Assembly: GCF_002264395.1 (NCBI RefSeq)
Contig: NZ_NFVA01000001.1
Coordinates: forward strand, 62,001-126,000
Length of the DNA stretch: 64,000 nucleotides
Source: Paenibacillus sp. VTT E-133291
Lineage (GTDB): Bacteria; Bacillota; Bacilli; Paenibacillales; Paenibacillaceae
Direction: 5' to 3'
Made by a program: the position numbers and the translations under genes. Positions 37,001-44,614 of this stretch are shown here, piece by piece. The notes below the pieces were generated by a model. It saw nothing but the letters and a program-made list of their open reading frames with translations. It searched no databases and had not been told where the DNA came from. Numbering within the stretch: the stretch's first letter is position 1; each line of letters starts with the position of its first letter.

Positions 37001-37002
37001 GA
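31030..37002 (+). CDS. Giant cell-surface pectate-lyase-fold protein with CBM9-like and SLH domains
   Basis: A 1,990-residue secreted surface protein. In order it has a signal peptide ending ...SAKA|AS, and two copies of a ~160-residue beta module (~35-195 and ~196-360; DVTVDYYDEGNGK versus FVTVDYYDRGNGS). A right-handed beta-helix of the Pectate_lyase_3/GH28-like type follows (from ~384, DFGAKGDGIKDDTQAF). A second beta-helix starts at ~815 (PYGADKSGQSDVS). Then come a CBM9/DUF1083-like domain (~1310-1500), a Pro/Asp-rich linker (~1557-1590) and three SLH repeats (~1810-1990) that anchor it to the wall polymer. TTG 31030 is chosen: GGAGGTG lies 6 bp upstream. Probably degrades or binds plant or exopolysaccharide. 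Catalytic residues were not assigned. Confidence 0.88.
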   Translation: MRIHQSRSKLSVQLSRILAILLFVSCIQFPLNSAKAASESVHISLGEIPTENGITARAGDSPAGLKTGTVSGVTYWETGKDLATSYIYLDVADEFLYNSDDYDVDVTVDYYDEGNGKFLLQYDAHSAAFKDGEVFQYGDSKTWKSKTFTLKDIRFANGTNGTDMRLSVEGGGIDAASNRDLKVAAVTVTKKLKADSRNGVSIKLGNQVVSDGIAALPGDGPASGLQTGILDGKDYWQTNQSVSASDPGQNILYFYFNVNDDYLFQNKTQDVFVTVDYYDRGNGSIVLQYDAESAPFKDAPLYTYKNTNSWKSYTFKLSDAYFANGTNGADFRIGVSGAGAPTNNPELYLSSVTVNKTLRTAIDAQTKVYSTNYTTQDVVIADSNVKDFGAKGDGIKDDTQAFQDALNAAGNRGGGVVFAPEGHYRMNGSLIIPTGVTLRGDWISPDDVNKEVKGTILDAYGGKGEEEAPSFIQLSPSSGVTNLSVWYPEQSAIHPSGYPWTFEQLSGDSATIQNVTLVNAYKGIKIGPIWNELHYIKNVYGTVLNTGVFLDFTTDIGRIEHLRLAPDYWSGSGLAGSPQKNTLTEYLVAHAEGIVMGRSDWEYMSDVFLSGFKTGLRMTNRTDSLETANAQLYKINIENSETALKIEGVNDYGLLISDSSFKADAGENPVAIHATTGFRSIVQFNKVTVGGNPHQAVLNEGTGVLSFENSSFENWDDQSGGYAITAKAGSLILGQSTFAKPTHHVLLQGTAAELNAINSGYQGKLQVQNESDAAQLNIHWDEKYNLEKLPEVASLDLAQQPKPTTVEMYNITDQPYGADKSGQSDVSPILQQALNDAKLAGGGTVYLPAGIYRVNSAITIPSGVELRGSWDVPHHTIGGGTVLFTNYGENDPQGTPLITLEASSGVRGLSVYYDQQDWNTVKPYSWTIQGKGHGVYAINTTLINSYQGVDFGSYDTSGHYIDYVAGSPLKEGIFIGGGAEGGMVRNVQFNPHYYGRNNYPNHPANDADFNKVWNYQKDNLDAFRVGHVKQETIFNTFVYGSMYGIHFEEQNGFGPEAIVIGHGTDGSKKGAVIDSAGPAGLSLINTELVSMSTSDKVYVVIGEDFDSKVTLFNTSMWGDTTRSIDVHAGKVRIQQANFTTVGERGINALGGDTTLYNSYFQQPRTTHVYAGPDIDKLVITNNIFKGGMQFVNEAVNKVFGTNLVPVALSLKRTPFHADEPEKANSVLTVTNVTSEQTLSGRIELLQPSVYAGRFKPVRFKEIALGQSLEMDLPYLSSDTLKYRVTLDDGYTYTTSVRLAQSFAERHGVESAVAPTITLSSIDHYSSVGGQWKGTDDLSAQANVNWDAQNLYTTIVVQDDVHAQTWNGGDIWQGDSLQLGIDLSKKDGSSSKNVSELGFALNNQGNVSKWRWRAPEGVQTGALNNVQADITRDEANHQTTYKLTLPFSELHKAGYTFSPSDVIGFTVLINENDGAGRSGFMEFNQGIGSSKDATLYGELILLNRDYSEILAQSATAQVAQAEIHKDASRQDTAANFVSLLPDGRVKTALVARLASIGVPGKPNPDPDPDPVKPTPGPGTETPAPVPSATPKPSNNVSITLRADGIVEVKILPVLDPLSKSANAVVTAEELARAFAQARTDKNGVKQVAVQITAVNGAVGYGIELPSTFVASGTAEQTLELVLPTGTLYLPGNLLASIRKDLDTTVTFYLRNADRMKWSKDILDKLGKLPAVELTIVSGGKIVSWSDKNSLLTLAIPYNLPASEVNKSSSLGVLQILQDMKTKVVPGAKYKEGAVVFKVQDLGQYVVSFNALSFTDLENVPWAQDAIEQLAAKGIIQGVSNTAFQPAAPIKRADFVKLLVDTLGLSVSEATPFSDVNPSAYYAEAVETAKALGIATGVGTGRFMPDAIISREDAAVFIVRALKLKELLLTPLGEVKLSSFKDESHISGYAHTSMNMLVEAGLLQGSGSHLNPSGKLTRAETAVLLYRIYNLK

Positions 37003-37057
37003 AGTCAGTATTTGCCATAGCAAAGGAAGCCGAGTAATTATAAAGCTTCTGATAATT

Positions 37058-37107
37058 AAAAAGGCGTCCTGAGCTGTTGTTTAACGACAGTCTGGGACGC
37101 TTTTTGC
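37058..37107 (+). terminator. Terminator after the SLH protein gene
   Basis: AAAAAGGCGTCC pairs with GGGACGCTTTTT, with an inner CTGT/ACAG stem, followed by T-rich sequence. Confidence 0.88.
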
Positions 37108-37171
37108 TTTCTGCCATTCTACAATTAAATAAGAGGATAGAAATGGGATGGAAAGTTTAATAACGCCCCGT

Positions 37172-37199
37172 TTGGAAGTGTCGATGATTGCATTAAAAT
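37172..37199 (+). promoter_or_regulatory. Candidate promoter for the RspA-SDR-GH43 genes
   Basis: TTGGAA and TAAAAT with a 16-bp spacer, about 30 bp ahead of the RspA-like start codon. Confidence 0.45.
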
Positions 37200-37229
37200 A
37201 GAAGCGACACATAAGGGGATGGTGAAATC

Positions 37230-38453
37230 ATGGCAAAAATAACAGGAATAAAATGCATCCGCACCAGACACGATGGAAGCTGGACTATTGTGAAAGTAAC
37301 GACGGATCAGGACGGTTTGTACGGAGTTGGTTCCGCATCAGATTTGTACAATCCCGAGGCTGTAGTTCAAGTGGTTGAACAACTGCTTGCACCACTACTT
37401 GTGGGTCGTGACCCGGCAAATATTGAAGATCTTTGGCATCTCATGCATATGAGCGGCTATTGGAGAAATGGTGCGATTATGAACACGGCTATCGGTGGCA
37501 TTGATATGGCCTTGTGGGATATCAAAGGCAAGGAAGCGAAGCTGCCAGTCTATCAGTTACTGGGCGGTGCCTGTCGTTCGGCGGTGCCTTGTTATGGCCA
37601 TGCGGGTGGTGCCGATATCACAGAGCTTAAGGAAGAGGTTCATAAATTTATAGAAGAAGGATACACCGTGATCCGCGTCCAGATGGGAGGATACGGAGGC
37701 GGTGGTTTTGTTAGCGGAAAGGAAGCGAACCTCCCAGTCTTTCCTTGGAGCAGTGGTCCTGTATTTGACGAGCATGCTTATCTGACTACCATTCCTGACA
37801 TGTTCGAGAAGCTCCGTGTGGAATTTGGTTTAGGGGTTCAGTTTACGCATGATGTTCATGAGCATCTTTCACCTATCCATGCGATCCAACTTTCAAAACG
37901 TTTAGAGCCATACAGCCTTTTCTATTTAGAGGATGCACTTGCACCCGAGCAGATGGGCTGGTACCGTCAGCTTCGACAACAGAGCGCCACACCGCAGGCG
38001 GTAGGGGAGTTATTCGTGAATCCGCAGGAATGGACAGGACTTATGCAAGAGAAGCTGATTGATTTTATTCGGGTACGAGTCTCCAAGGCAGGTGGCATCA
38101 GCGCATGTCGTAAAATAGCTGCACTGGGTGAAATCTACGGCGTCCGTACAGCCTGGCAAGAAGGTGGCGAGAATGATCCGGTGAACCAGGCCGCTGCAGT
38201 GCATCTGGATATGGCAGTCTGGAATTTCGGCATTCAGGAAATCAATCATTTCAAGGAGAAGGAGTTAGAGGCTTTTCCAGGTCATATCATCAGACATCGT
38301 GGGTATCTGTACCCCTCTGACAAACCGGGACTCGGTATTGATATCGATGAAGTGATGGCTAAATCTCTTCTCAGAGAACAATGGAATTCTAGTTCATATC
38401 ATCGGCCTTATCCTCTGGACCGCAAAGCGGACGGAACGTTGGTTCGCCCTTAG
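37230..38453 (+). CDS. RspA/ManD-like enolase-superfamily dehydratase
   Basis: A 407-residue protein with an N-terminal capping domain and enolase barrel. ManD-group motifs are YWRNGAIMNTAIGGIDMALW (~85-105), GYTVIRVQMGGYG (~145), metal ligand region FTHDVHEHL (~208-216), YLEDALAPEQ (~235) and AVGELFVN (~262). In ManD enzymes an active-site His follows TAW in the next barrel strand; here the sequence is TAWQEGGENDPVNQAAAVH with Gln instead. Mannonate dehydratase activity is therefore uncertain and it may use another acid sugar. AGGGGATGG serves as ribosome binding site; 38 bp before the SDR gene. Confidence 0.88.
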   Translation: MAKITGIKCIRTRHDGSWTIVKVTTDQDGLYGVGSASDLYNPEAVVQVVEQLLAPLLVGRDPANIEDLWHLMHMSGYWRNGAIMNTAIGGIDMALWDIKGKEAKLPVYQLLGGACRSAVPCYGHAGGADITELKEEVHKFIEEGYTVIRVQMGGYGGGGFVSGKEANLPVFPWSSGPVFDEHAYLTTIPDMFEKLRVEFGLGVQFTHDVHEHLSPIHAIQLSKRLEPYSLFYLEDALAPEQMGWYRQLRQQSATPQAVGELFVNPQEWTGLMQEKLIDFIRVRVSKAGGISACRKIAALGEIYGVRTAWQEGGENDPVNQAAAVHLDMAVWNFGIQEINHFKEKELEAFPGHIIRHRGYLYPSDKPGLGIDIDEVMAKSLLREQWNSSSYHRPYPLDRKADGTLVRP

Positions 38454-38491
38454 ATTCAGAGAAAAAAAGCTGATAAAGGAGGTATATTGAA

Positions 38492-39334
38492 ATGAACACT
38501 ATTGCAGTTACGGGTGGAGGGGGCAAACTCGGCTCTCAAGTGATCGGGATGCTCCAAGAGCAGCATTATAATGTCGTGTCATTAGATAATCATCTGTCAG
38601 ATCGAATCCGTTGTAAGCAGGTTAAAGTCGATCTAAATGATTTCGGGCAAGTGGTGGGATCGCTAGAAGGCGTAGACGCTATCGTTCATTTGGCAGCTAT
38701 ACCTGCTCCGATTCATTATCCACACGCTTATATTTATGCGAATAATACGGTGGCTGGGTATCATGTGCTGGAAGCGGCTTCGCTCTTGGGTATTCAAAAA
38801 GTAGTCATGGGCTCAAGTGAGTCCTCTTACGGGTTTGCCTGGGCTCCACAACCATTCTCTCCGCACTATTTTCCGGTAGATGAAGAGCATCCCCAGCTGC
38901 CGCAGGAATGTTATGGTCTCTCCAAGGTTGTCAACGAACTGACCTCCGAAATGTTTCACCGGAGAAATGGTATGCAGGTGACCTCACTCCGATTCTCAAT
39001 GATCACTGGCCCAGGAGATTATCGACATTTAGCGTTAGCCAAACCGGAGACATTCAAACATATTTTATGGAGTTATATTGATATTCGCGATGCAGTTAGC
39101 GCTTGTATGGCCGCTTTAGATGCGAAGCTTAATGGAGCCATTCACCTGAATATCACTGGAGATGATACATTAAGTGACCGGACAACGGAAGAGCTGCTGA
39201 AGAGCTTTTACCCTGAAGTCGTAGATTTGCGTAAGCCATTCCTAGATAGAGAGGCTATCGTTAGTAATGCTTTAGCTAAACAGCTCCTGTCTTGGCAACC
39301 AAAATACTCATGGTCTAATACAGAGTTAGAGTAG
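38492..39334 (+). CDS. Extended short-chain dehydrogenase / NAD-dependent epimerase-like (uronate dehydrogenase-like)
   Basis: A 280-residue Rossmann enzyme with GGGGKLGSQV (residues 8-17) for NAD binding. It has VDAIVHLAAIPAP (~60-72), a serine in MGSSESSYGFAW (~106-117) and the catalytic YGLSK pair (~145-149). The pattern resembles uronate dehydrogenases and sugar epimerases. Placed between an acid-sugar dehydratase and a GH43, it probably oxidises or epimerises the sugar released from the imported oligosaccharide. AAAGGAGG precedes the ATG. Confidence 0.88.
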   Translation: MNTIAVTGGGGKLGSQVIGMLQEQHYNVVSLDNHLSDRIRCKQVKVDLNDFGQVVGSLEGVDAIVHLAAIPAPIHYPHAYIYANNTVAGYHVLEAASLLGIQKVVMGSSESSYGFAWAPQPFSPHYFPVDEEHPQLPQECYGLSKVVNELTSEMFHRRNGMQVTSLRFSMITGPGDYRHLALAKPETFKHILWSYIDIRDAVSACMAALDAKLNGAIHLNITGDDTLSDRTTEELLKSFYPEVVDLRKPFLDREAIVSNALAKQLLSWQPKYSWSNTELE

Positions 39335-39371
39335 CATCCAATCAAAAAACAAATTTCAGGAGGTATTTAGC

Positions 39372-40700
39372 GTGACTTACAACAAGCAAGAACTATATGT
39401 CGAAACGAATCAGAAAACATCCTTGAACCCTGTAATTACGTCTATCTATACAGCAGATCCATCAGCCCATGTCTGGAAGGATGGCAAGATTTATATTTAC
39501 GCATCTCATGATATGGACCCGGCCAGAGGTTGTGATCTTATGGACAGATATCATGTTTTCTCCTCTCAGGACATGGTTAATTGGTTGGATGAAGGCGAAA
39601 TTCTTAGTTCGGATGATGTCTCTTGGGGCAGACCTGAAGGCGGTTTCATGTGGGCTCCAGACTGTGCGTACAAGAACGGAACCTACTATTTCTATTATCC
39701 CCATCCAAGTGGTTCAAATTGGAATGATTCGTGGAAAATTGGGGTAGCGACCAGCAAGAAGCCAGCCAGTGATTTTAAGGATCAGGGATATATTCCGGGG
39801 CTTGGCGGGTTCGCCTTGATTGATCCATGTGTATTAGTGGACGAAGAGGATAGTGCCTATATGTATTACGGCGGGGGCAGTGTATGTCTAGGTGGGGAAT
39901 TGAGTGAGGATATGTTGTCTCTGAAGAATGGAATGACCGAAATGGAAGGACTAGAAGATTTTCATGAAGCAGCCTGGGTATTTAAAAGAAAGAATCTGTA
40001 CTACCTCACCTATGCCGATAACTTAGAAGACAATAATAGAATGAGATACGCAACCAGTGAGAATCCGTTAGGTCCGTGGACGTACAGAGGAATCTTTCTG
40101 GAGCCGACCGGTTGTTCAACAACGCATGGATCTGTGGTGGAGTTCAAGGGGAAATGGTATTTGTTCTATCATAATCAAGCCATTTCTGGAGAAGGCAATC
40201 TGCGCAGTGTGTGTATCGATTACCTAGAATTTAACGAAGACGGTACGATCAAGACGGTTATCCAGACCAAAGAGGGCGTCTCTTCGCTTGGAGCTGCACC
40301 GGAAGCGAATCCTTATCTTAAGACGTATCCTGCAGCCGAGGGAATCGTTTTTGGAGGAGCAGAAATACAGACACTGGCATCGGGTCAGCAGGTGGTGAGC
40401 CACTTACAAACAGAAGGTTCTTACGTTCTCATCAATAATGTAGATGGAGGTGAAGGGGGAAGAGCGTCTATAGAACTTCAATATGCTACGCGTGAACGCC
40501 TGGCAAAAGTGAGATTATACGTCAATGATAAGGATTATTCCCTCCTGAATGCCCTATCCACAGGTGGTTCTCAGGAATTTAGTAGAAATACGAATATTAC
40601 AGTGAATTTATTGCCGGGTGCTATCAATACGCTCAAAATTAGTGGTGGCCATGGCGAAATTAGTCTTAATCAAATTTCAGTTAGCCCACTCTTAGGATAA
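39372..40700 (+). CDS. Glycoside hydrolase family 43 enzyme with C-terminal CBM6-like domain
   Basis: A 442-residue enzyme without a signal peptide, so cytoplasmic. Five-bladed propeller residues are visible: base Asp in TADPSAHVWKDG (~28-39), pKa-modulating Asp in FALIDPCVLVDEE (~150-162) and acid Glu in EDFHEAAWVFK (~195-205). The last ~120 residues form a beta-sandwich of the CBM6 kind. GH43 enzymes remove arabinose, xylose or galactose from pectin and xylan fragments. GTG start with AGGAGG 8 bp upstream. Last gene of the RspA-SDR-GH43 group. Confidence 0.92.
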   Translation: MTYNKQELYVETNQKTSLNPVITSIYTADPSAHVWKDGKIYIYASHDMDPARGCDLMDRYHVFSSQDMVNWLDEGEILSSDDVSWGRPEGGFMWAPDCAYKNGTYYFYYPHPSGSNWNDSWKIGVATSKKPASDFKDQGYIPGLGGFALIDPCVLVDEEDSAYMYYGGGSVCLGGELSEDMLSLKNGMTEMEGLEDFHEAAWVFKRKNLYYLTYADNLEDNNRMRYATSENPLGPWTYRGIFLEPTGCSTTHGSVVEFKGKWYLFYHNQAISGEGNLRSVCIDYLEFNEDGTIKTVIQTKEGVSSLGAAPEANPYLKTYPAAEGIVFGGAEIQTLASGQQVVSHLQTEGSYVLINNVDGGEGGRASIELQYATRERLAKVRLYVNDKDYSLLNALSTGGSQEFSRNTNITVNLLPGAINTLKISGGHGEISLNQISVSPLLG

Positions 40701-40731
40701 AACGAATGCTATTCTAAAAACAGGACCGCTA

Positions 40732-40787
40732 AATAACAAAGGATAATCTCATAGCGTGCTTGAGATCACCCTTTGTTATTATTTTAA
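40732..40787. terminator. Bidirectional terminator between GH43 and the convergent rhodanese remnant
   Basis: AATAACAAAGG (40732-40742) pairs with CCTTTGTTATT (40770-40780), extended inward by ATCTCA/TGAGAT; A/T-rich tails on both sides. Confidence 0.8.
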
Positions 40788-40976
40788 ATTTCGGGATGAC
40801 AGAACGACCGGAATCAGGAATAAAGCAAGGAGGCCACCACCAGTCATTGTCATAATTGCGATCATAATAATTTGTGTTAAGACCATTACAGTGGCTCTAA
40901 TAATAACGCTCTTTTTATTGATAGAAGCTGTATGAATTCGTTCTAATCTTGGACCTTTGTTCCAAGCGAAAAGCAT
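40779..40976 (-). CDS. Small membrane protein or chance frame, unknown
   Basis: A 65-codon frame with a basic N-terminal half and a hydrophobic C-terminal half (TVMVLTQIIMIAIMTMTGGG, then LLALFLIPVVLSS), enough for two short membrane passes. Its ATG overlaps the stop of the rhodanese-like frame, inside what looks like decayed coding sequence. A G-run lies 3 bp before the ATG, too close for a good ribosome binding site. No family recognised; it may not be a real gene. Confidence 0.3.
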   Translation of the reverse strand: MLFAWNKGPRLERIHTASINKKSVIIRATVMVLTQIIMIAIMTMTGGGLLALFLIPVVLSSRNLK

Positions 40977-41504
40977 TAACCCCCTTTTGTTGTTAATAAT
41001 TCGATTGCCTCCACGGATATTAAACAGTAAGGTCCTCTACAATAAGCGACTGCATCACAATTTGAAGGTAAGGATACAAGCTTCTCTTTTAATTCTTCAA
41101 TAGGAATAGATATAGCCCCTGGAATATGTTCCTCATCATATTCTTCCTTCGGTCTTACATCCAGCAGCAAAACTTCACCATTATCCATACGGTTTTTCAA
41201 TTCGATCAAAGACAATCCATCCATCTGAAAATGCTTGTTTTGAAATTCTTTTTGAATTAGTTGTACTTGAACTAATTGTTTCTCAGATAAACTATGCAAC
41301 GTGCGTATGAAATCAGTTATCGAAGAGTCAGCTAATTCATAAAAAATCAAAATTTCCTTGCTTCTTGAAACTTACTAGCTTTGCGTTGTGTAGTGTCTGT
41401 AAATGCTGCGAAACATTAGCAACCGTCATTTGCGTATTTTTAGCTAAACCTTTTACGGATTTTGGACTTTGAGATATATAGTCAACTAATTTTTGCTTTG
41501 TGAA
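40957..41504 (-). pseudogene. Broken ArsR-type regulator/rhodanese fusion gene
   Basis: Reading 5' to 3' on the minus strand, bases from 41504 encode an ArsR-type winged helix (KQKLVDYISQSPKSVKGLAK ... MTVANVSQHLQTLHNAKLVS). The frame then stops just after a T6 run (41341-41346). One base fewer there would join it to the next frame, which continues FYELADSS and a rhodanese domain with catalytic-loop Cys in VAYCRGPYCLIS. That frame ends at 40976 after a G5 run (40980-40984); the shifted frame continues NAFRLEQ. An in-frame stop (41505-41507) also cuts off the usual N-terminus. Intact relatives (~220 residues) are single ArsR-rhodanese polypeptides linked to sulfide or metalloid stress. Confidence 0.8.
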
Positions 41505-41685
41505 TTACTCGTTATTAAATTAGTGAATGGTCTAAACTAAAATTATTATATTAATAAAGTTAATTATTATATATATTCCAGTTTTCCAATGTACTATAAT
41601 GATATAGATGCATTGTTAGCATGTTATTAAAGGAATGAAGATTTCAAGAAACAACCTATAGAATTGAACAACAGGAGGAAATAAG

Positions 41686-44475
41686 TTGAGCACACAGAAT
41701 GTGGGAATTCCATTAGAAGGTTTTGCAGAATTTAGCCGGACAGTAGCCGCAGAAGGTGCAGTGCTGCTGAAGAATGACAATCAGGTATTACCGCTTGGCG
41801 CAGGCGATAATGTTGCGATTTTTGGCAGATCCCAAGTGAATTATTATCGAAGTGGTACAGGTTCCGGCGGTAGTGTCCATGTTACTTATACGACCAATTT
41901 ATTGGATGGTCTTCGCACTAAGAAGAACTTTACAGTTAACGAAGAACTGGCAGCGGTTTATGAAAAGTGGATTGAGCAGAATCCATTTGACAACGGTGGA
42001 GGCGCATGGGCTGCAGAACCTTGGCATCAGAAGGAAATGTCTTTGAACGATGTATTGGTATCCGAGGCTAGAAACAAATCCAACAAGGCTGTCATTGTAA
42101 TCGGACGTACAGCAGGAGAAGATCAGGATAATGCCGACGCTCCGGGTAGTTATCAACTAACGAATGATGAAAAGGCAATGCTGAAGCAAGTAACTACATA
42201 TTTTGAGCAAACGATCGTTGTTCTGAATGTTTCCAACATTATTGATATGAACTGGATGAACGATGAAAGCTATAAATATCCGATTTCAACTGTGATTTAT
42301 TCATGGCAGGGTGGTATGGAAGGCGGAAATGCGATTGCAGATGTGCTGTCTGGAGAGGTAACTCCTAGTGGTAAACTGACGGATACAATCGCATATTCCA
42401 TCAATGATTACCCGTCAACACAGAATTACGGAAACGAATTTATGAACTTGTATCAGGAAGATATCTATGTAGGATATCGTTACTTCGAGACATTTTGCCC
42501 AGATAAGGTTCAATTTGAATTTGGTTATGGTTTATCTTATACAACTTTTAGTATCGAGCCAGAAGAAGCTAAATTGATGACCAAAGAAGGCGAGTCTTAC
42601 ATTGAAATCGGCGTAACCGTTACCAATACAGGAACTACCTTTGCTGGTAAAGAGGTTGTTCAGGTCTATTATGAAGCTCCGCAAGGTAAGCTCGGTAAAC
42701 CAGTTAAAGCTCTGGTGTCATTCGGTAAGACAAAAGTCCTTGAACCAGGTGAAGCTCAGCGCCTTACCGTGAGTTTCTCAGCTCAGTCGATGGCTTCTTA
42801 TGATGACGCAGGCGTGACAGGGCATGCTTCTGCCTATGTTCTCGAAGAAGGTACATACCGCTTGTATGTGGGAACTAGTGTTAAACAAGTGGTAGCAGTC
42901 GGCGTTGAGGGTAAAGATGGCTACGTTGTAGAAACTCTTCAAGTTGTGGAGCAACTGCAAGAAGCTCTTGCGCCTACAGAAAGCTTCACGAGAATGATGC
43001 CAGGCACTCAGAAGTCGGACGGTTCGTACGAGATTGTTTATGTTGAAGTTCCTAAACGTAAGATTTCGTTAGCTGAGCGAATTGAAACTAATCTTCCAGA
43101 GACGATCTCACAAACAGGTAATAAAGGATATAAATTAAGAGACGTATATGAACAGAAGGTTAGTATGGAAGCTTTTATTGCCCAGCTCAGCGATGAGGAT
43201 TTGGCTGCAATTGTACGGGGCGAAGGCATGAGCAGTCCTTTAGTTACACCGGGAACGGCCTCTGCATTTGGAGGCGTAAGTGACAGTTTATTTAATCTCG
43301 GAATTCCGGTTGCAGCTACAGCTGATGGTCCTTCAGGGATTCGTATGGATAGCGGTGCTAAGGCGACTCAAGTTGCCATCGGAACACTTCTTGCAGCTAC
43401 ATGGAATGCGGATTTGGTCGAAGAGCTTTATGTTCTGGAAGGACAAGAATTGTTAAGAAATAACGTTGATTCCTTGCTTGGACCTGGCCTTAATATCCGA
43501 CGCAGTCCGCTTAATGGGCGTAACTTTGAGTATTTTTCAGAAGATCCGTTGATCTCTGGAGTGTTTGCTGCTGCATGTACTCGCGGTATTCTGAAAGGCG
43601 GCTCTACCGCTACGATGAAGCATTTCGCTTGTAATAATCAGGAGAAGCACCGCAGTAAGGTAAACGCCGTAGTGTCTGAACGTGCGCTTCGTGAGATTTA
43701 TTTAAAAGGTTTTGAAATCGCGGTGAAGCAGGGCGGTTCGAATTCTATCATGACTTCCTATAATCCAGTTAACGGACATTGGGCGGCTTCTAATTATGAT
43801 TTGAACACCACAATCCTTCGCGGGGAGTGGGGCTTTAAAGGGATTGTAATGACAGACTGGTGGGCGATCATGAATGATGTCGTTAATGGCGGACCAGCAG
43901 ATCGTAAATTTACAAACTGGATGATTCGTGCACAAAACGACCTCTATATGGTTGTCCCTAACTATGGTGCGGAAATTAACGGATGGAATGATAACACCAT
44001 TGAGTCCTTGGAAAATGGTACGTTAACCCGTGGAGAGCTGCAACGTTCTGCTAAAAACATTTGTGAGTTTATCATGAATGCACCTGTATTCTCTAGGAAA
44101 CAGGAAATCGTAGAAACAGTGGAGTCCTTCAAAGCTAATCCTTCACTTTCTGGACAACAAGCTCAATCGTTATCTCAAAATCCACAGGTTAAACCTGTCG
44201 TAGAAGGATCGACTAGCTTTAAAGTAGAACATGCTGGTCAATACCGTATCCTGGTGCATATCATGTCAACCGAACCTGAACTGGCTCAAAGTGCATGCAA
44301 TGTGTCTGTGAATGATCAATTGATGACAACCATTCAAACGAATGGTACTGAAGGTCAATGGATTAGACAAAAGCTTGTGAAAGTTGAGCTTGAAGCAGGT
44401 CTTTATGATATGAAATTAGAGTTCATCAAACCAGGTTTGCAGATCGATTGGATTGAATTCAATAAAGTCGACTAG
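41686..44475 (+). CDS. Glycoside hydrolase family 3 beta-glycosidase, domain-inverted form
   Basis: A 929-residue cytoplasmic enzyme (no signal peptide). Domain order is reversed compared with most GH3 enzymes. The (alpha/beta)6 sandwich domain comes first (FSRTVAAEGAVLLKNDNQVL ... IYSWQGGMEGGNAIADVL), then an Fn3-like domain (~305-400). The TIM-barrel domain (~500-850) is last, with TMKHFACNNQEKHR and nucleophile D724 in VMTDWW. The C-terminal ~100 residues are a beta-domain. Rumen and clostridial enzymes with the same inverted order are known. TTG start preceded by AGGAGG. Probably hydrolyses imported beta-glucosides or xylosides. Confidence 0.93.
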   Translation: MSTQNVGIPLEGFAEFSRTVAAEGAVLLKNDNQVLPLGAGDNVAIFGRSQVNYYRSGTGSGGSVHVTYTTNLLDGLRTKKNFTVNEELAAVYEKWIEQNPFDNGGGAWAAEPWHQKEMSLNDVLVSEARNKSNKAVIVIGRTAGEDQDNADAPGSYQLTNDEKAMLKQVTTYFEQTIVVLNVSNIIDMNWMNDESYKYPISTVIYSWQGGMEGGNAIADVLSGEVTPSGKLTDTIAYSINDYPSTQNYGNEFMNLYQEDIYVGYRYFETFCPDKVQFEFGYGLSYTTFSIEPEEAKLMTKEGESYIEIGVTVTNTGTTFAGKEVVQVYYEAPQGKLGKPVKALVSFGKTKVLEPGEAQRLTVSFSAQSMASYDDAGVTGHASAYVLEEGTYRLYVGTSVKQVVAVGVEGKDGYVVETLQVVEQLQEALAPTESFTRMMPGTQKSDGSYEIVYVEVPKRKISLAERIETNLPETISQTGNKGYKLRDVYEQKVSMEAFIAQLSDEDLAAIVRGEGMSSPLVTPGTASAFGGVSDSLFNLGIPVAATADGPSGIRMDSGAKATQVAIGTLLAATWNADLVEELYVLEGQELLRNNVDSLLGPGLNIRRSPLNGRNFEYFSEDPLISGVFAAACTRGILKGGSTATMKHFACNNQEKHRSKVNAVVSERALREIYLKGFEIAVKQGGSNSIMTSYNPVNGHWAASNYDLNTTILRGEWGFKGIVMTDWWAIMNDVVNGGPADRKFTNWMIRAQNDLYMVVPNYGAEINGWNDNTIESLENGTLTRGELQRSAKNICEFIMNAPVFSRKQEIVETVESFKANPSLSGQQAQSLSQNPQVKPVVEGSTSFKVEHAGQYRILVHIMSTEPELAQSACNVSVNDQLMTTIQTNGTEGQWIRQKLVKVELEAGLYDMKLEFIKPGLQIDWIEFNKVD

Positions 44476-44523
44476 GTATCACGTGTTTTATTATTAGATA
44501 GATCGTTAATACCGTTTATTTCT

Positions 44524-44555
44524 AAAAACCGCGATATTTTTCGCGGTTTTTTTGT
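44524..44555 (+). terminator. Terminator after the domain-inverted GH3 gene
   Basis: AAAAACCGCGA / TCGCGGTTTTT stem with a 6-base loop and T run. Confidence 0.93.
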
Positions 44556-44614
44556 TGTACCTATTGTTGCATGGAACCGCTAGTAACCACTTCTGATGGG
44601 AGTAGGTCACGTCA

